From Patiriisocius sp047730165 (GTDB taxonomy: Bacteria; Bacteroidota; Bacteroidia; Flavobacteriales; Flavobacteriaceae), in contig NZ_CP159834.1 in the NCBI RefSeq assembly GCF_047730165.1, positions 2,294,001 through 2,358,000 on the forward strand: 64,000 bases of DNA, in the 5' to 3' direction. The notes beneath the pieces are model-generated. The model was not told the origin of the DNA and did not search any database. It worked only from the letters and a program-made list of their open reading frames with translations. How positions within the stretch are numbered: position 1 is the stretch's first letter; each line of letters begins with the position of its first letter. Position numbers and translations under genes: made by a program. Shown in pieces: positions 47,793-56,549 of the stretch.

Positions 47793-48122
47793 CTAACCTC
47801 CCACACGCTTCGTCTTAAACCCTCTCTTCTGCAGAAAAGCCATAATACGATTCCGAAAATCACCTTGAATGATAATCTGTTCATTCTTAAAACTACCGCC
47901 AACGCTGAGCATTTGTTTGATTTCTTTTGCTAACTGTTTAAAATCTTTGTCAGCGCCGGTATATCCTTCAATAATCGTAATGGGTTTTCCTTTACGCTTT
48001 TCATACTTACAGATGAGCGGATCATCTTGCAGCCATATCAAATCATTAGCATCATCCTGCTTAGGTACTTCTTTTTCTTCGTGTTCTGGGAAGAGGCTTT
48101 TAAGTTGGTCTTTTAGATCCAT
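47793..48122 (-). CDS. SUI1/eIF1-like translation factor (YciH type)
   Basis: 109 residues. The SUI1 fold occupies about 50-108, with KPITIIEGYTGADKDFKQL, LAKEIKQMLSVGGSFKNEQI and IQGDFRNRIMAFLQKRGFK, the typical bacterial YciH features. An N-terminal acidic segment precedes it. Proposed to act at translation initiation or during stress; role in Bacteroidota not established. It lies downstream of the oxygenase gene on the same strand, with a repeat-like sequence between them. Confidence 0.88.
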   Translation of the reverse strand: MDLKDQLKSLFPEHEEKEVPKQDDANDLIWLQDDPLICKYEKRKGKPITIIEGYTGADKDFKQLAKEIKQMLSVGGSFKNEQIIIQGDFRNRIMAFLQKRGFKTKRVGG

Positions 48123-48180
48123 ATCTCGGCTCCGCTCAATAAGCGGGTTAATTTTATTATAATTAGTAATACATTCCGGT

Positions 48181-48201
48181 GGCTGAGCAGAGTCGAAGTC
48201 C
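48181..48201. repeat. Short dispersed-repeat-like sequence (GCTGAGCAGAGTCGAAG)
   Basis: GGCTGAGCAGAGTCGAAGTCC lies in the gap 48123-48200, along with CTCGGCTCCGCTCAATAAGCGG at 48124-48145 in the other orientation. I recall similar 'GAGCGGAGTCGAAG' words as recurrent intergenic sequences in flavobacteria. Similar partial words occur at 42056-42066 and 54643-54657. Confidence 0.35.
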
Positions 48202-49151
48202 TACTTTTTAATTAACCCAATATCAACCAGTCGTTGGTGTAAAAAGTCACCAGCTGTAATATCTTCAAAAGCTTTTGGGTGTTCTTTGTTTACACATTCT
48301 GGCATACAGTTGAGCTTCATGTCGCCGCGAGGGTGCATAAAAAAAGGAATACTGTAGCGAGGATTTCCCCATTGTTCTTTTGGAGGGTTAATAACTCTAT
48401 GTATTGTAGATCGTAATTTATTATTTGTGTGGCGTTCTAGCATATCTCCTACATTGATTACTAGTTCGTCTTCTTGTGGGATAGCATCTACCCATTCCCC
48501 TTCTTTTGTCAACACTTGAAGTCCGCCAGTAGAGGCTCCCATTAATAGCGTAATCAAATTGATATCGCCGTGAGCTCCTGCACGAACAGCTCCTTTAGGT
48601 TCTGAGGTAATAGGAGGGTAGTGAATAGGGCGAAGGATGCTGTTTCCATTCGCGGCCCAATGATCAAAGTAATGTTCATCAACTCCTATATATATTGCCA
48701 ATGCACGCAATACATAAATCCCTGTTTTTTCAAGCATTCTATATGCCTCCATTCCTGTTTTATTAAAATCTGGCAACTCATCTACCTTAACGTTTTCTGG
48801 ATAGGCATGAGGAAGGTTTGCATCTGCGGTTGGTTCTTGGCCAAAATGCCAAAACTCTTTTAAATCGCCTTCCTTCTTTCCCTTCGCATGTTCTTTTCCG
48901 AAACTTACGTAACCACGCTGTCCGCCAAGGCCTTCTATTTCATAGTTACGTTTGGCGTCAACGTCCATTGCAAAAAATGCTTTTATTTCTTCATATAATC
49001 CAGAAACGAGCTCGTCGCTTAAAAAGTGATTCTTCAGGGATACAAAGCCAATATCTTCATAGGCACTCCCTATTTCATCTACAAATTTCTGTTTCCGGCT
49101 AGGATCATCACTTAAAAAGTCGGCTAGATTTACACTTGGTATATTCTTCAT
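48201..49151 (-). CDS. Isopenicillin-N-synthase-family 2-oxoglutarate/Fe(II)-type oxygenase
   Basis: 316 residues. N-terminal DIOX_N-like domain (about 1-130, with DIGFVSLKNHFLSDELV) followed by the jellyroll core. Iron ligands: His and Asp in HGDINLITLL (about 190-199) and a distal His in RSTIHRVINP (about 240-249); the RYSIPFF segment gives the arginine-Ser pair that binds 2-oxoglutarate. Active site looks intact. This family hydroxylates or oxidises small molecules; the substrate is not known. It is not next to obvious biosynthesis genes. The start is at ATG 49151. Confidence 0.88.
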   Translation of the reverse strand: MKNIPSVNLADFLSDDPSRKQKFVDEIGSAYEDIGFVSLKNHFLSDELVSGLYEEIKAFFAMDVDAKRNYEIEGLGGQRGYVSFGKEHAKGKKEGDLKEFWHFGQEPTADANLPHAYPENVKVDELPDFNKTGMEAYRMLEKTGIYVLRALAIYIGVDEHYFDHWAANGNSILRPIHYPPITSEPKGAVRAGAHGDINLITLLMGASTGGLQVLTKEGEWVDAIPQEDELVINVGDMLERHTNNKLRSTIHRVINPPKEQWGNPRYSIPFFMHPRGDMKLNCMPECVNKEHPKAFEDITAGDFLHQRLVDIGLIKK

Positions 49152-49341
49152 ATTTTAATCTTTAAGCAATTTTTGTATTTAATGCTGCGATCTCGATAAT
49201 AATTGGATGATTCGCTATTTTAAAATTGTGATTTGCGTTTTTTTTTTTGGATTTAAATTCCTCGCAGGCTTTAGCCTGAGGTATTTGTTTAGTGCAAATA
49301 TAGGAAAAACAAGGCGTATTTCCGAAGCCAAAAAAAAGTGA

Positions 49342-49378
49342 TTTTTTATGTGTAACCAATGCTTTTTTTCTACTTTTG
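49342..49378 (+). promoter_or_regulatory. Promoter for the fused E1 gene
   Basis: TACTTTTG at 49371-49378 matches TAnnTTTG exactly. A T-rich -33-like element (TTTTTTATG) lies about 20 bases upstream. The start codon is 20 bases downstream of the -7 element. Confidence 0.6.
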
Positions 49379-49397
49379 ATATAGTTAATAAACAACC

Positions 49398-51401
49398 ATG
49401 AGTACGACTGCTAAAAGCAAAATATTTTACGATTACGATCGTAGTAACCTATCAGACGAAACATTAATCTATCTTTATAAATCAATGCTGAAGCCTCGTA
49501 TGATCGAGGAGAAGATGTTGATTCTATTGCGACAAGGGAAAATCTCTAAATGGTTTAGTGGGATTGGTCAAGAGGCTATTTCTGTAGGGATCACGGCTGT
49601 TTTAGATAAAGAGGAGTACATTTTACCAATGCACCGTAATCTAGGTGTTTTTACAACGCGTGAAATCCCGTTATACCGTTTGTTCTCTCAATGGCAAGGA
49701 AAGGCGAGTGGTTTTACAAAGGGTAGAGATCGTAGCTTTCACTTTGGGACGCAAGAATATAATATTGTGGGGATGATTTCGCATTTAGGACCGCAGTTTG
49801 GAGTTGCAGATGGTATTGCTCTAGGAAATCTTCTGAAAAAGAACAATCAGGTCTGCGCCGTATTTACAGGTGAGGGCGGAACAAGTGAAGGAGATATACA
49901 TGAGGCCTTGAACGTTGCTTCTGTATGGGATTTACCAGTATTATTCTGTATAGAAAATAATGGGTATGGCTTATCTACACCCACAAAAGAACAATATAAT
50001 TGTGAGCACCTTGTAGATCGTGGCATGGGGTACGGTATGGAATCACATCGTATTGAAGGAAATAATATTCTAGAAGTATACACAAAAATAAAAGCCTTAG
50101 TAGAAGATATGCGTGAAAATCCGCGTCCTGTTTTACTCGAGTTTATAACCTTTAGAATGCGCGGTCATGAAGAGGCTAGTGGTACCAAGTATGTTCCTGA
50201 AGACTTAATAGACACGTGGAGCGAGAAAGATCCATTGAATAACTTTGAAGCCTACCTCATTGCAGAAGGGCTAATTTCGGACACATTAATATCAGATTGG
50301 AAAGCAGACATTAAAATAGAAATCGATGCAAATCTAGACTTAGCTTTTAACGAAAGCCTTATTGAATCTACTGAAAGAAAAGAATTAGATGATGTGTATC
50401 AAGAATTTGTATATCAAGAAACTAAGCCAAATAAAGAAACAGAAGAGCTTCGATTAGTTGATGCCATTTCACAAGGATTAAAACAAAGTATGGAACGTGA
50501 TGACACGACAGTCATTATGGGTCAAGACATCGCGGAATACGGCGGAGTCTTTAAGATAACAGAAGGGTTTTTAGAAGCCTTTGGTCACGATAGAGTGCGT
50601 AATACTCCTATCTGCGAGTCTGCCATTGTATCTGCAGCTATGGGCTTGTCTATAAATGGTTATAAAGCTATTATGGAAATGCAATTTGCTGACTTTGCAG
50701 CTTCTGGGTTTAATCCTATTGTAAATTACCTAGCAAAATCACATTATAGATGGAATCAAAAAGCAGATGTTGTGATACGTATGCCTTGTGGTGGTGGCGT
50801 TGAAGCGGGACCGTTTCATAGTCAGACCAACGAAGCTTGGTTTACCCATACACCTGGGTTGAAAGTGGTGTATCCAGCTTTCCCTTATGATGCTAAGGGC
50901 TTAATAGCTTCGGCAATTGAGGATCCTAATCCTGTGTTATTTTTTGAGCATAAGGCTTTGTATAGACGCATAAGACAAGAAGTTCCTACAGATTATTTTA
51001 CAATCCCATTAGGTAAAGCAGCAATACTACAAGAAGGAAGCGATGTTACTATCGTGACCTATGGCGCTGGGGTTCACTGGGCTTTAGAGACCTTGGAGCA
51101 ACAGAATATTTCCGCAGATCTTATTGACCTACGTACTTTATCACCTTTGGATACCGAAGCTATTTATACTTCTGTTCGAAAGACTGGAAAACTAATTATA
51201 CTACAAGAAGACTCTATGTTTGGTGGTATGGCGAGTGATATTTCTGCACTCGTAAGTGAGCACTGTTTTGAATCACTAGATGCCCCTATTAAACGTGTAG
51301 CCAGCCTAGAGACTCCTATTCCTTTTGCTAAGTTCTTAGAGGATCAATATCTTTCTAAAAATAAATTTGAAGCCGCTTTAAAAGATTTGATAGCTTATTA
51401 A
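49398..51401 (+). CDS. Branched-chain 2-oxoacid dehydrogenase E1, fused alpha and beta subunits
   Basis: 667 residues. N-terminal alpha part (about 1-325) with thiamine-diphosphate motif GEGGTSEGDIHEALNVAS and ENNGYGLSTP; C-terminal beta part (about 345-667) with MGQDIAEYGGVFKITEGF, ICESAIVSAAMG, MQFADFAASGFNPI and a terminal LEDQYLSKNKFEAAL. Together they oxidatively decarboxylate 2-oxoisovalerate-type acids and pass the acyl group to the lipoyl E2. The single-chain alpha-beta form is common in Bacteroidota. Substrate class (branched chain rather than pyruvate) is from similarity and could be wrong. E2 is not in this window. A good promoter precedes it. Confidence 0.88.
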   Translation: MSTTAKSKIFYDYDRSNLSDETLIYLYKSMLKPRMIEEKMLILLRQGKISKWFSGIGQEAISVGITAVLDKEEYILPMHRNLGVFTTREIPLYRLFSQWQGKASGFTKGRDRSFHFGTQEYNIVGMISHLGPQFGVADGIALGNLLKKNNQVCAVFTGEGGTSEGDIHEALNVASVWDLPVLFCIENNGYGLSTPTKEQYNCEHLVDRGMGYGMESHRIEGNNILEVYTKIKALVEDMRENPRPVLLEFITFRMRGHEEASGTKYVPEDLIDTWSEKDPLNNFEAYLIAEGLISDTLISDWKADIKIEIDANLDLAFNESLIESTERKELDDVYQEFVYQETKPNKETEELRLVDAISQGLKQSMERDDTTVIMGQDIAEYGGVFKITEGFLEAFGHDRVRNTPICESAIVSAAMGLSINGYKAIMEMQFADFAASGFNPIVNYLAKSHYRWNQKADVVIRMPCGGGVEAGPFHSQTNEAWFTHTPGLKVVYPAFPYDAKGLIASAIEDPNPVLFFEHKALYRRIRQEVPTDYFTIPLGKAAILQEGSDVTIVTYGAGVHWALETLEQQNISADLIDLRTLSPLDTEAIYTSVRKTGKLIILQEDSMFGGMASDISALVSEHCFESLDAPIKRVASLETPIPFAKFLEDQYLSKNKFEAALKDLIAY

Positions 51402-51497
51402 AACATTAACATCGCTTGTTAAATTTTAGAGAAACTTTATTATTTAAAGAAGTACCTATTGTATCTTCGTTAGTACAAATATTTAAAACACAATCTA

Positions 51498-51977
51498 ATG
51501 AAGAAATTTTTAATACTTGCTGTGGTCGTTGGCTTCATTGCATCTTGCGGAGTTCCTAAAACAGTAATTCAATCGAAAAAAGTTATTAAAGGTACTTGGA
51601 CGTTGAGTAATATAAGTTATAGCGATTCAGGAAGTTTTAATACGGTGCTCCTCAATGACGTTTCTAAGGAGTGTTTTGAAAATAGTGCGTGGCGTTTTGT
51701 TCCAAATAATAATAGTGGAATCTACAGCATTAACGATGTGGCTTGTGCAACGGGAGATCGTAACTTTATTTTTACCATCCAAGAATTAGATGCGGATACA
51801 GGTTATTATGATTTCTTATTGAAACCAACTGATGCAAAAGGAAAATCTGAAACAAATGCTGGATTTCGACTTCGTCTTACTCAGTTAAGTGATTCAAATA
51901 TGCAATGGGAGCAAACAGTAAATGCAGGTGAGAGCCCAGTTACAATTAGTATGAACTTTGATAAAACAATAGAGTAA
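51498..51977 (+). CDS. Lipocalin-like lipoprotein
   Basis: 159 residues. Lipobox signal peptide: LILAVVVGFIASCG, Cys17. The mature part resembles small lipocalin-like domains of Bacteroidota: VIKGTWTLSNISYSDSG at the start of the barrel and beta-rich repeats to the C-terminus MNFDKTIE. Likely anchored in the periplasm or outer membrane. A near-consensus -7 (TATCTTCG at 51462) precedes it. Its stop overlaps the OmpA-family gene by one base (TAATG), so the two are co-translated. Ligand unknown. Confidence 0.8.
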   Translation: MKKFLILAVVVGFIASCGVPKTVIQSKKVIKGTWTLSNISYSDSGSFNTVLLNDVSKECFENSAWRFVPNNNSGIYSINDVACATGDRNFIFTIQELDADTGYYDFLLKPTDAKGKSETNAGFRLRLTQLSDSNMQWEQTVNAGESPVTISMNFDKTIE

Positions 51978-52684
51978 TGAAAAGCATAACTAAAAACATA
52001 GGAACTATCGTTATGGCACTTGCCTTAACAATTAGCTTTATGAGTTGTGAAGCAACGAAAAATGCAAATAACAAACAGAAAGGGGCAGTTATTGGAGCTG
52101 GGGCTGGCGCGATTTTAGGTGCTATTCTAGGGAACAATGTTGGTAAAGGTGGTAATGGAGAAGTAGGAGCGGTTCTAGGTGGTGTTGTAGGCGGCGCTGC
52201 TGGAATATTGATAGGTAACAAAATGGACAAGCAAGCTCAAAAAATTGAGACTGAAATTCCAGGTGCAGTAGTAGAGCGTGTTGATGATGGTATCGTTGTT
52301 ACATTTGATGAGAATAGTGGTGTATTTTTTGATACAGCAAAATATAACATTAACGCTGCTTCACAAATTAACTTAGACAAGTTAGCTAGTGTATTAGTTG
52401 AGTACGTAGATACAAATGTACTCGTAGTAGGCCATACAGATAGTGTAGGTAGTGACGAGTCAAATATGTTACTATCACAACGCAGAGCGCAGTCTGTAAC
52501 TAGTTATTTTACAGTAGCGAAAGGCTTAAATCCAGGTCGTTTTACGACAAACTGGTATGGTGAGCAAACTCCTGTGGGAGATAACACGACGCCAGAAGGT
52601 AGAGCACAAAATAGACGTGTAAATATCGTGATTGTACCTAATGATAAAATGAAACAAGATGCTGAAAAAGAAGCAGGTAACTAA
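51977..52684 (+). CDS. OmpA-family lipoprotein with glycine zipper (YiaD-like)
   Basis: 235 residues. Lipobox signal: ALALTISFMSCE, Cys at residue 24. A glycine-zipper region (about 37-75, GAVIGAGAGAILGAILG and GGVVGGAAGILIG) is followed by an OmpA C-terminal domain (about 110-220) with LVVGHTDSVGSDESNMLLSQRRAQSV and GEQTPVGDNTTPEGRAQNRRV (given in parts: GHTDSVGSDE, RRAQSV, RAQNRRV), which binds peptidoglycan. It anchors outer membrane to cell wall. Overlaps the previous gene by one base; followed by a strong terminator. Confidence 0.9.
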   Translation: MKSITKNIGTIVMALALTISFMSCEATKNANNKQKGAVIGAGAGAILGAILGNNVGKGGNGEVGAVLGGVVGGAAGILIGNKMDKQAQKIETEIPGAVVERVDDGIVVTFDENSGVFFDTAKYNINAASQINLDKLASVLVEYVDTNVLVVGHTDSVGSDESNMLLSQRRAQSVTSYFTVAKGLNPGRFTTNWYGEQTPVGDNTTPEGRAQNRRVNIVIVPNDKMKQDAEKEAGN

Positions 52685-52703
52685 TTCTAACTTAGCAAAC
52701 ATG

Positions 52704-52742
52704 AAAATCCTTGAAGTTATTTATCTTCAAGGATTTTTTTTT
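52704..52742 (+). terminator. Strong rho-independent terminator after the OmpA-family gene
   Basis: AAAATCCTTGAAG (52704-52716) pairs perfectly with CTTCAAGGATTTT (52725-52737) around an eight-base loop, with a run of T at the end. It starts 20 bases after the stop and ends 27 bases before the flavoprotein gene. Confidence 0.92.
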
Positions 52743-52769
52743 GTGCTAAATCCTTCCGAACTTTAAAAA

Positions 52770-53909
52770 ATGAACAATAACACTTCTTATGATATCGCCA
52801 TTATTGGTGGAGGGCTCGCCGGGCTTTGCGCGGCAATCCATCTTGGGAGTCATTACAAGGTTTTGTTGATAGAAAAACAAGTATACCCTAGCCATAAAGT
52901 CTGCGGTGAGTATATTTCAAATGAGGTATTACCTTATTTACTTGAATTAGGAATCGACCCAATAAAAGAGGGTGCAAAGGCCATTACCAAATTTGAGATG
53001 AGCACGAGAGATGGTATTCTTATAAAGGCAATTTTGCCTTTGGGAGGGTTTGGAATTAGCCGCTATGCTTTAGATAAGCTCTTATTTGAAAAGGCAAAGA
53101 TCACCTGTGACACCGTTCAAGATACAGTTATTTCGGTTGATTTAAAGGAGGGTCTAGCTGCCACGAAAACATTCCAGATTCAAACGAAAGCGTCTAAAAG
53201 ATACACCGCTGCATACGTGTTAGGTGCGTATGGAAAACGAAGCAATCTAGACATACATTTAAAACGTGATTTCATAACAAAAAAATCGCCTTGGTTAGGC
53301 GTAAAGGCACATTATGAGCTTGATATGCCAGAGGATGTTGTAGCGCTTCATAATTTTAGGGGTGGTTACTGTGGTGTTTCGAAAGTAGAGAACGGAAAAG
53401 TGAATGTGTGTTACTTAACGACCTTTAAATCCTTTAAGGAAGTGGGAGATATTGACATATTTCAGAAAGAAGTACTCAGTAAGAATCAGCATTTAAAAAG
53501 AGTTTTTGAAGAAGGACGATGTCTTTGGGAAAAACCATTAACCATTAGCCAGATTTCTTTTAATATAAAAGAGCCTGTTAAAAACCATATTTTGATGATA
53601 GGTGATAGTGCTGGGATGATACACCCTTTGGCCGGTAATGGCATGGCAATGGCGATACATAGCGCTAGTTTAGTTTCAGAAATTTTAATCACGCACCAAA
53701 TTTCTAATCCCCTTCATCGTGAGAATATAGAAAAATCATACAGGAATTCTTGGAACAATCAATTTAAAGACCGACTTCGCGTGGGTAGGATTATCCAAAA
53801 ATTATTATTGAGTCCAAAGGCTTCAAAGATAAGTCTGGGAGTGGCAAAGCTCTTCCCTGGAATCGTGCCAGCAATTATAAAAAAAACACACGGAACCGTA
53901 AAAAAATGA
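52770..53909 (+). CDS. FAD-dependent oxidoreductase, geranylgeranyl-reductase-like (biosynthetic cluster)
   Basis: 379 residues. N-terminal FAD site IAIIGGGLAGLCAAIHL (about 10-26) with VCGEYISNEVLPYL (about 46-59); a second FAD motif MIGDSAGMIHPLAGNGMAMAI at about 276-296 (given in parts: GDSAGMIHPL and GNGMAMAI). This class reduces or hydroxylates lipid-like or aromatic substrates. It begins 27 bases after a strong terminator and overlaps the methyltransferase gene by four bases (ATGA), so the two are translationally coupled. In Streptomyces type III PKS operons a flavoprotein hydroxylates the polyketide product; a similar job here is inferred. Confidence 0.85.
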   Translation: MNNNTSYDIAIIGGGLAGLCAAIHLGSHYKVLLIEKQVYPSHKVCGEYISNEVLPYLLELGIDPIKEGAKAITKFEMSTRDGILIKAILPLGGFGISRYALDKLLFEKAKITCDTVQDTVISVDLKEGLAATKTFQIQTKASKRYTAAYVLGAYGKRSNLDIHLKRDFITKKSPWLGVKAHYELDMPEDVVALHNFRGGYCGVSKVENGKVNVCYLTTFKSFKEVGDIDIFQKEVLSKNQHLKRVFEEGRCLWEKPLTISQISFNIKEPVKNHILMIGDSAGMIHPLAGNGMAMAIHSASLVSEILITHQISNPLHRENIEKSYRNSWNNQFKDRLRVGRIIQKLLLSPKASKISLGVAKLFPGIVPAIIKKTHGTVKK

Positions 53910-54625
53910 TTTATTTTTCAAAACATAATCGATCTACTCAAGAAGAGTTAATGGACGATTTTTCCTTACAGGGTGAGCCGCTTCAAGAAGTACTTAAAGA
54001 CCTTGATACCGTAAATCGGTATTTGGGGGGTAATCAGATTACCATAGATGGATTAGAAAAAATGCTTTTAGGCTGTGATAAAAATCGTGTTGTGACTATT
54101 GTAGATTATGGTTGCGGCGACGGAGGTTCTATGGCTTTATGTGCAGCTTACTTAGAGAAACATCACTGGCGATATAAACTAATAGGGTTAGATGCCAATG
54201 CGTATATTATTGAACAAGCAAAAACTAAGGCACATAGCCTAAAACATAGTACCTTTAAGGTATGCAATGTGTTTGATAAAGAAAAGCTGCCAGAGGCAGA
54301 TATAGCACTTTGCACCTTATTTTTACATCATTTTAAAGAGGCACAAATAATTGAGTTATTAAACGCCATTGCTACAAAAACGCAAGTAGGTATTGTCATC
54401 AACGACTTACAGAGAAGTAGAACTGCTTTTAGATTATTTCAGCTATTTTCTGAGGTTTTTATGAATTCTAAAATAGCCAAGTTTGATGGTTTGGTTTCAA
54501 TTGCAAGGTCCTTTGTTAAATGTGATATCAAGAATATTTCAGAAAAAATAATCGGCACTCGTGTCGAGTTAAAATCTAAATGGGCGTTTAGATGGCGATG
54601 GTTACTTTATACTGGAAAAGTTTAA
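53906..54625 (+). CDS. Class I SAM-dependent methyltransferase (biosynthetic cluster)
   Basis: 239 residues. SAM motif I is IVDYGCGDGGSMALCAAYL (about 65-83), with the acidic post-motif LIGLDANAYIIEQAK and a further motif ALCTLFLHHFKEAQI (about 133-147), typical of small-molecule O- or C-methyltransferases. Start overlaps the flavoprotein stop (ATGA). It is followed by 154 bases and the type III synthase. By analogy with Streptomyces srs-type operons it may methylate the polyketide, but the target is not known. Confidence 0.83.
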   Translation: MIYFSKHNRSTQEELMDDFSLQGEPLQEVLKDLDTVNRYLGGNQITIDGLEKMLLGCDKNRVVTIVDYGCGDGGSMALCAAYLEKHHWRYKLIGLDANAYIIEQAKTKAHSLKHSTFKVCNVFDKEKLPEADIALCTLFLHHFKEAQIIELLNAIATKTQVGIVINDLQRSRTAFRLFQLFSEVFMNSKIAKFDGLVSIARSFVKCDIKNISEKIIGTRVELKSKWAFRWRWLLYTGKV

Positions 54626-54719
54626 TTGAATAAGGAGGTCAAGTGGATCGAAGCCGAAGTGTAACACTATCCTATATGCTAATTCAGTAACTGCTTGATC
54701 ATTGTTCTTAGCACATTTT

Positions 54720-54737
54720 AGTTTGGACATTCAAACT
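54720..54737. promoter_or_regulatory. Inverted repeat upstream of the type III polyketide synthase
   Basis: AGTTTG, six bases, CAAACT; both arms exact. It lies 43 bases before the start codon and could be an operator or overlap a promoter (TAGTTTGG at 54719-54726 is one mismatch from the -7 consensus). It suggests that this part of the cluster can be expressed on its own. Confidence 0.35.
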
Positions 54738-54779
54738 GGTATAAATAATAATTTAATATAAGTCATAAGATAGTAGTAC

Positions 54780-55832
54780 ATGAAAGTAACAATCGCGGCA
54801 GTAGCTAAACAATTACCAAAATACTCCAGAGAGACAAAAGACATAATACCCTTTGTGGAGGCATGGATGGATGGACAGGAGTCTCGCTTTAAAAGAAAAG
54901 TAATTAAGATTTTTGAAGGAGCTGGAGTAGACAGGCGCTACTCTATGATGGAGCCTACAGAAGTGTTTTTAAGCACTTCTTTTGAAGAACGCAACGATAT
55001 CTACGTTCGAGAAGTAAAGAAAATGGGTACTCAAGTTTTGAAGAAAGCACTTGACAAAGCAAAGTGGAATCCAAAAGACCTAGATTTTATCATCACTGTA
55101 AGTTGTACGGGAATAATGATTCCATCTGTAGATGCCTTTATTATTAATGAACTCGGATTAAAACAAGACATCGTACGATTACCAGTAACCGAAATGGGTT
55201 GCGCCGCAGGAGTTAGCGGAATGATTTATGCAGAGAATTTTCTAAAAGCAAACCCGAACAAAAAAGCTGCTGTGATTGCTATTGAGTCGCCTTCTGCTAC
55301 GTTTCAGCTGGATGATTTTACGATGGCAAATGTTGTGAGTGCTGCGATTTTTGGTGATGGAGCCGCCTGTGTTTTAATGACTTCGGAAGAAAACAGTGAA
55401 GGGCCAAAAATTTTAGATCACGCCATGTATCATTTTTATGATGCGACAGATATGATGGGCTTTAAGCTTGTGAATACTGGATTACAAATGATTCTTGACA
55501 AAGGAGTGCCTCAGAAAATATCAGATCACTTTCCGGCTATCGTGCATCCGTTTTTAGAGAAAAATGGGAAGACCATTGAAGATATAGACCATCTTATATT
55601 TCATCCAGGAGGTAAGAAGATTGTTGAGACCGTAGAAGATCTCTTTGGAGCTCTTGGTAAAAACATTGACGATACAAAAGAAACTTTGCGTTTATACGGG
55701 AATATGAGTAGCGCCACTGTACTTTATGTTTTAGAACGTTTTATGGACAAAAAACCTAAAAAAGGAGAATTAGGTTTGATGTTGAGTTTTGGTCCAGGGT
55801 TCTCGGCGCAAAGAATACTGATTGAGTTTTAA
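54780..55832 (+). CDS. Type III polyketide synthase (chalcone-synthase-like)
   Basis: 350 residues. Homodimeric enzyme that extends an acyl-CoA or acyl-ACP starter with malonyl units and cyclises it. The catalytic triad is complete: Cys141 in TEMGCAAGVSGM, His275 in LIFHPGGKKIVE, and Asn308 in LRLYGNMSSATVLYV; the closing GPGFSAQRILIEF is typical. Related bacterial enzymes make alkylresorcinols, alkylpyrones or naphthalene compounds; the product cannot be told from sequence. Its neighbours are fatty-acid-type enzymes and an acyl carrier protein, so a long-chain starter is likely. Followed 20 bases later by a DsbA-like gene. Confidence 0.93.
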   Translation: MKVTIAAVAKQLPKYSRETKDIIPFVEAWMDGQESRFKRKVIKIFEGAGVDRRYSMMEPTEVFLSTSFEERNDIYVREVKKMGTQVLKKALDKAKWNPKDLDFIITVSCTGIMIPSVDAFIINELGLKQDIVRLPVTEMGCAAGVSGMIYAENFLKANPNKKAAVIAIESPSATFQLDDFTMANVVSAAIFGDGAACVLMTSEENSEGPKILDHAMYHFYDATDMMGFKLVNTGLQMILDKGVPQKISDHFPAIVHPFLEKNGKTIEDIDHLIFHPGGKKIVETVEDLFGALGKNIDDTKETLRLYGNMSSATVLYVLERFMDKKPKKGELGLMLSFGPGFSAQRILIEF

Positions 55833-55852
55833 AGAAGAAGAAATAATTAAAG

Positions 55853-56548
55853 ATGGAAATGATGACAGAAAAAATAACGGTAGATGTAGTTTCAGATGTG
55901 GCTTGTCCATGGTGTTATGTTGGGAAAAGAAGACTAGAAGCAGCGATTGAACAATGGCAAGGCGCAGAGATAGTTGTGAATTGGCATCCTTATCAGTTAG
56001 ATCCTACGATGCCTGAAGAAGGTTTTACGAGGGATGAATATTTAGTGAATAAATTTGGTAGCATAGAAAAAATGCAATCCATGACAGACCATTTAACAGC
56101 GGTTGGAAAAGAAGTCGGTATTGATTTTGATTTTGGTGAAAATTGGATGTCAGTAAACACCTTACATCTTCATCAATTGCTTCACGTTGCTGGACAAGAA
56201 GGTTTTAAAGACCAATTAAAAGAACGTCTTTTAAAGGCCTACTTTGTAGATTTAGACCGTTTAAATAATAAGGAAGTGTTGTATAGTATTCTTTCAGATT
56301 TTGGTTGGGAATCGAATAAAGTGGATCTAGTTATAAATGATAAAGAGATTGCGACGGCAGTACAACAACAAATTGCACATTCTCAAAAAATAGGGGTGAC
56401 TGGAGTTCCCTATTTCATCATCAACAATAAATATGCAATAAGTGGTGCACAACCCAGCAGTGTTTTTCTAGAAACATTTAATAAATTGACGTCATTAGAA
56501 TCAATAATAAAGGGAGATAGCTGTGACACATCTACCGGAGACTGTTAA
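55853..56548 (+). CDS. FrnE-like DsbA-family oxidoreductase (biosynthetic cluster)
   Basis: 231 residues. The DsbA-type thioredoxin fold has CPWC at residues 18-21 (VVSDVACPWCYVGKRRLEAA in outline), a helical insertion (about 60-150) and GVTGVPYFIINNKYAISGAQ near the C-terminus, including the cis-proline. There is no signal peptide, so it is cytoplasmic, like FrnE, which was first named from a polyketide cluster. Its role may be redox handling or isomerisation; not established here. The last two codons before the stop include a second Cys pair (CDTSTGDC). It ends one base before the preferred start of the SDR gene. Confidence 0.85.
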   Translation: MEMMTEKITVDVVSDVACPWCYVGKRRLEAAIEQWQGAEIVVNWHPYQLDPTMPEEGFTRDEYLVNKFGSIEKMQSMTDHLTAVGKEVGIDFDFGENWMSVNTLHLHQLLHVAGQEGFKDQLKERLLKAYFVDLDRLNNKEVLYSILSDFGWESNKVDLVINDKEIATAVQQQIAHSQKIGVTGVPYFIINNKYAISGAQPSSVFLETFNKLTSLESIIKGDSCDTSTGDC

Positions 56549-56549
56549 T

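Noticed and set aside
49162..49395. 77-codon minus-strand frame upstream of the fused E1 gene
   Set aside because: Covers the E1 promoter and leader, is Lys/Ile/Asn-rich, and resembles AT-rich non-coding sequence.
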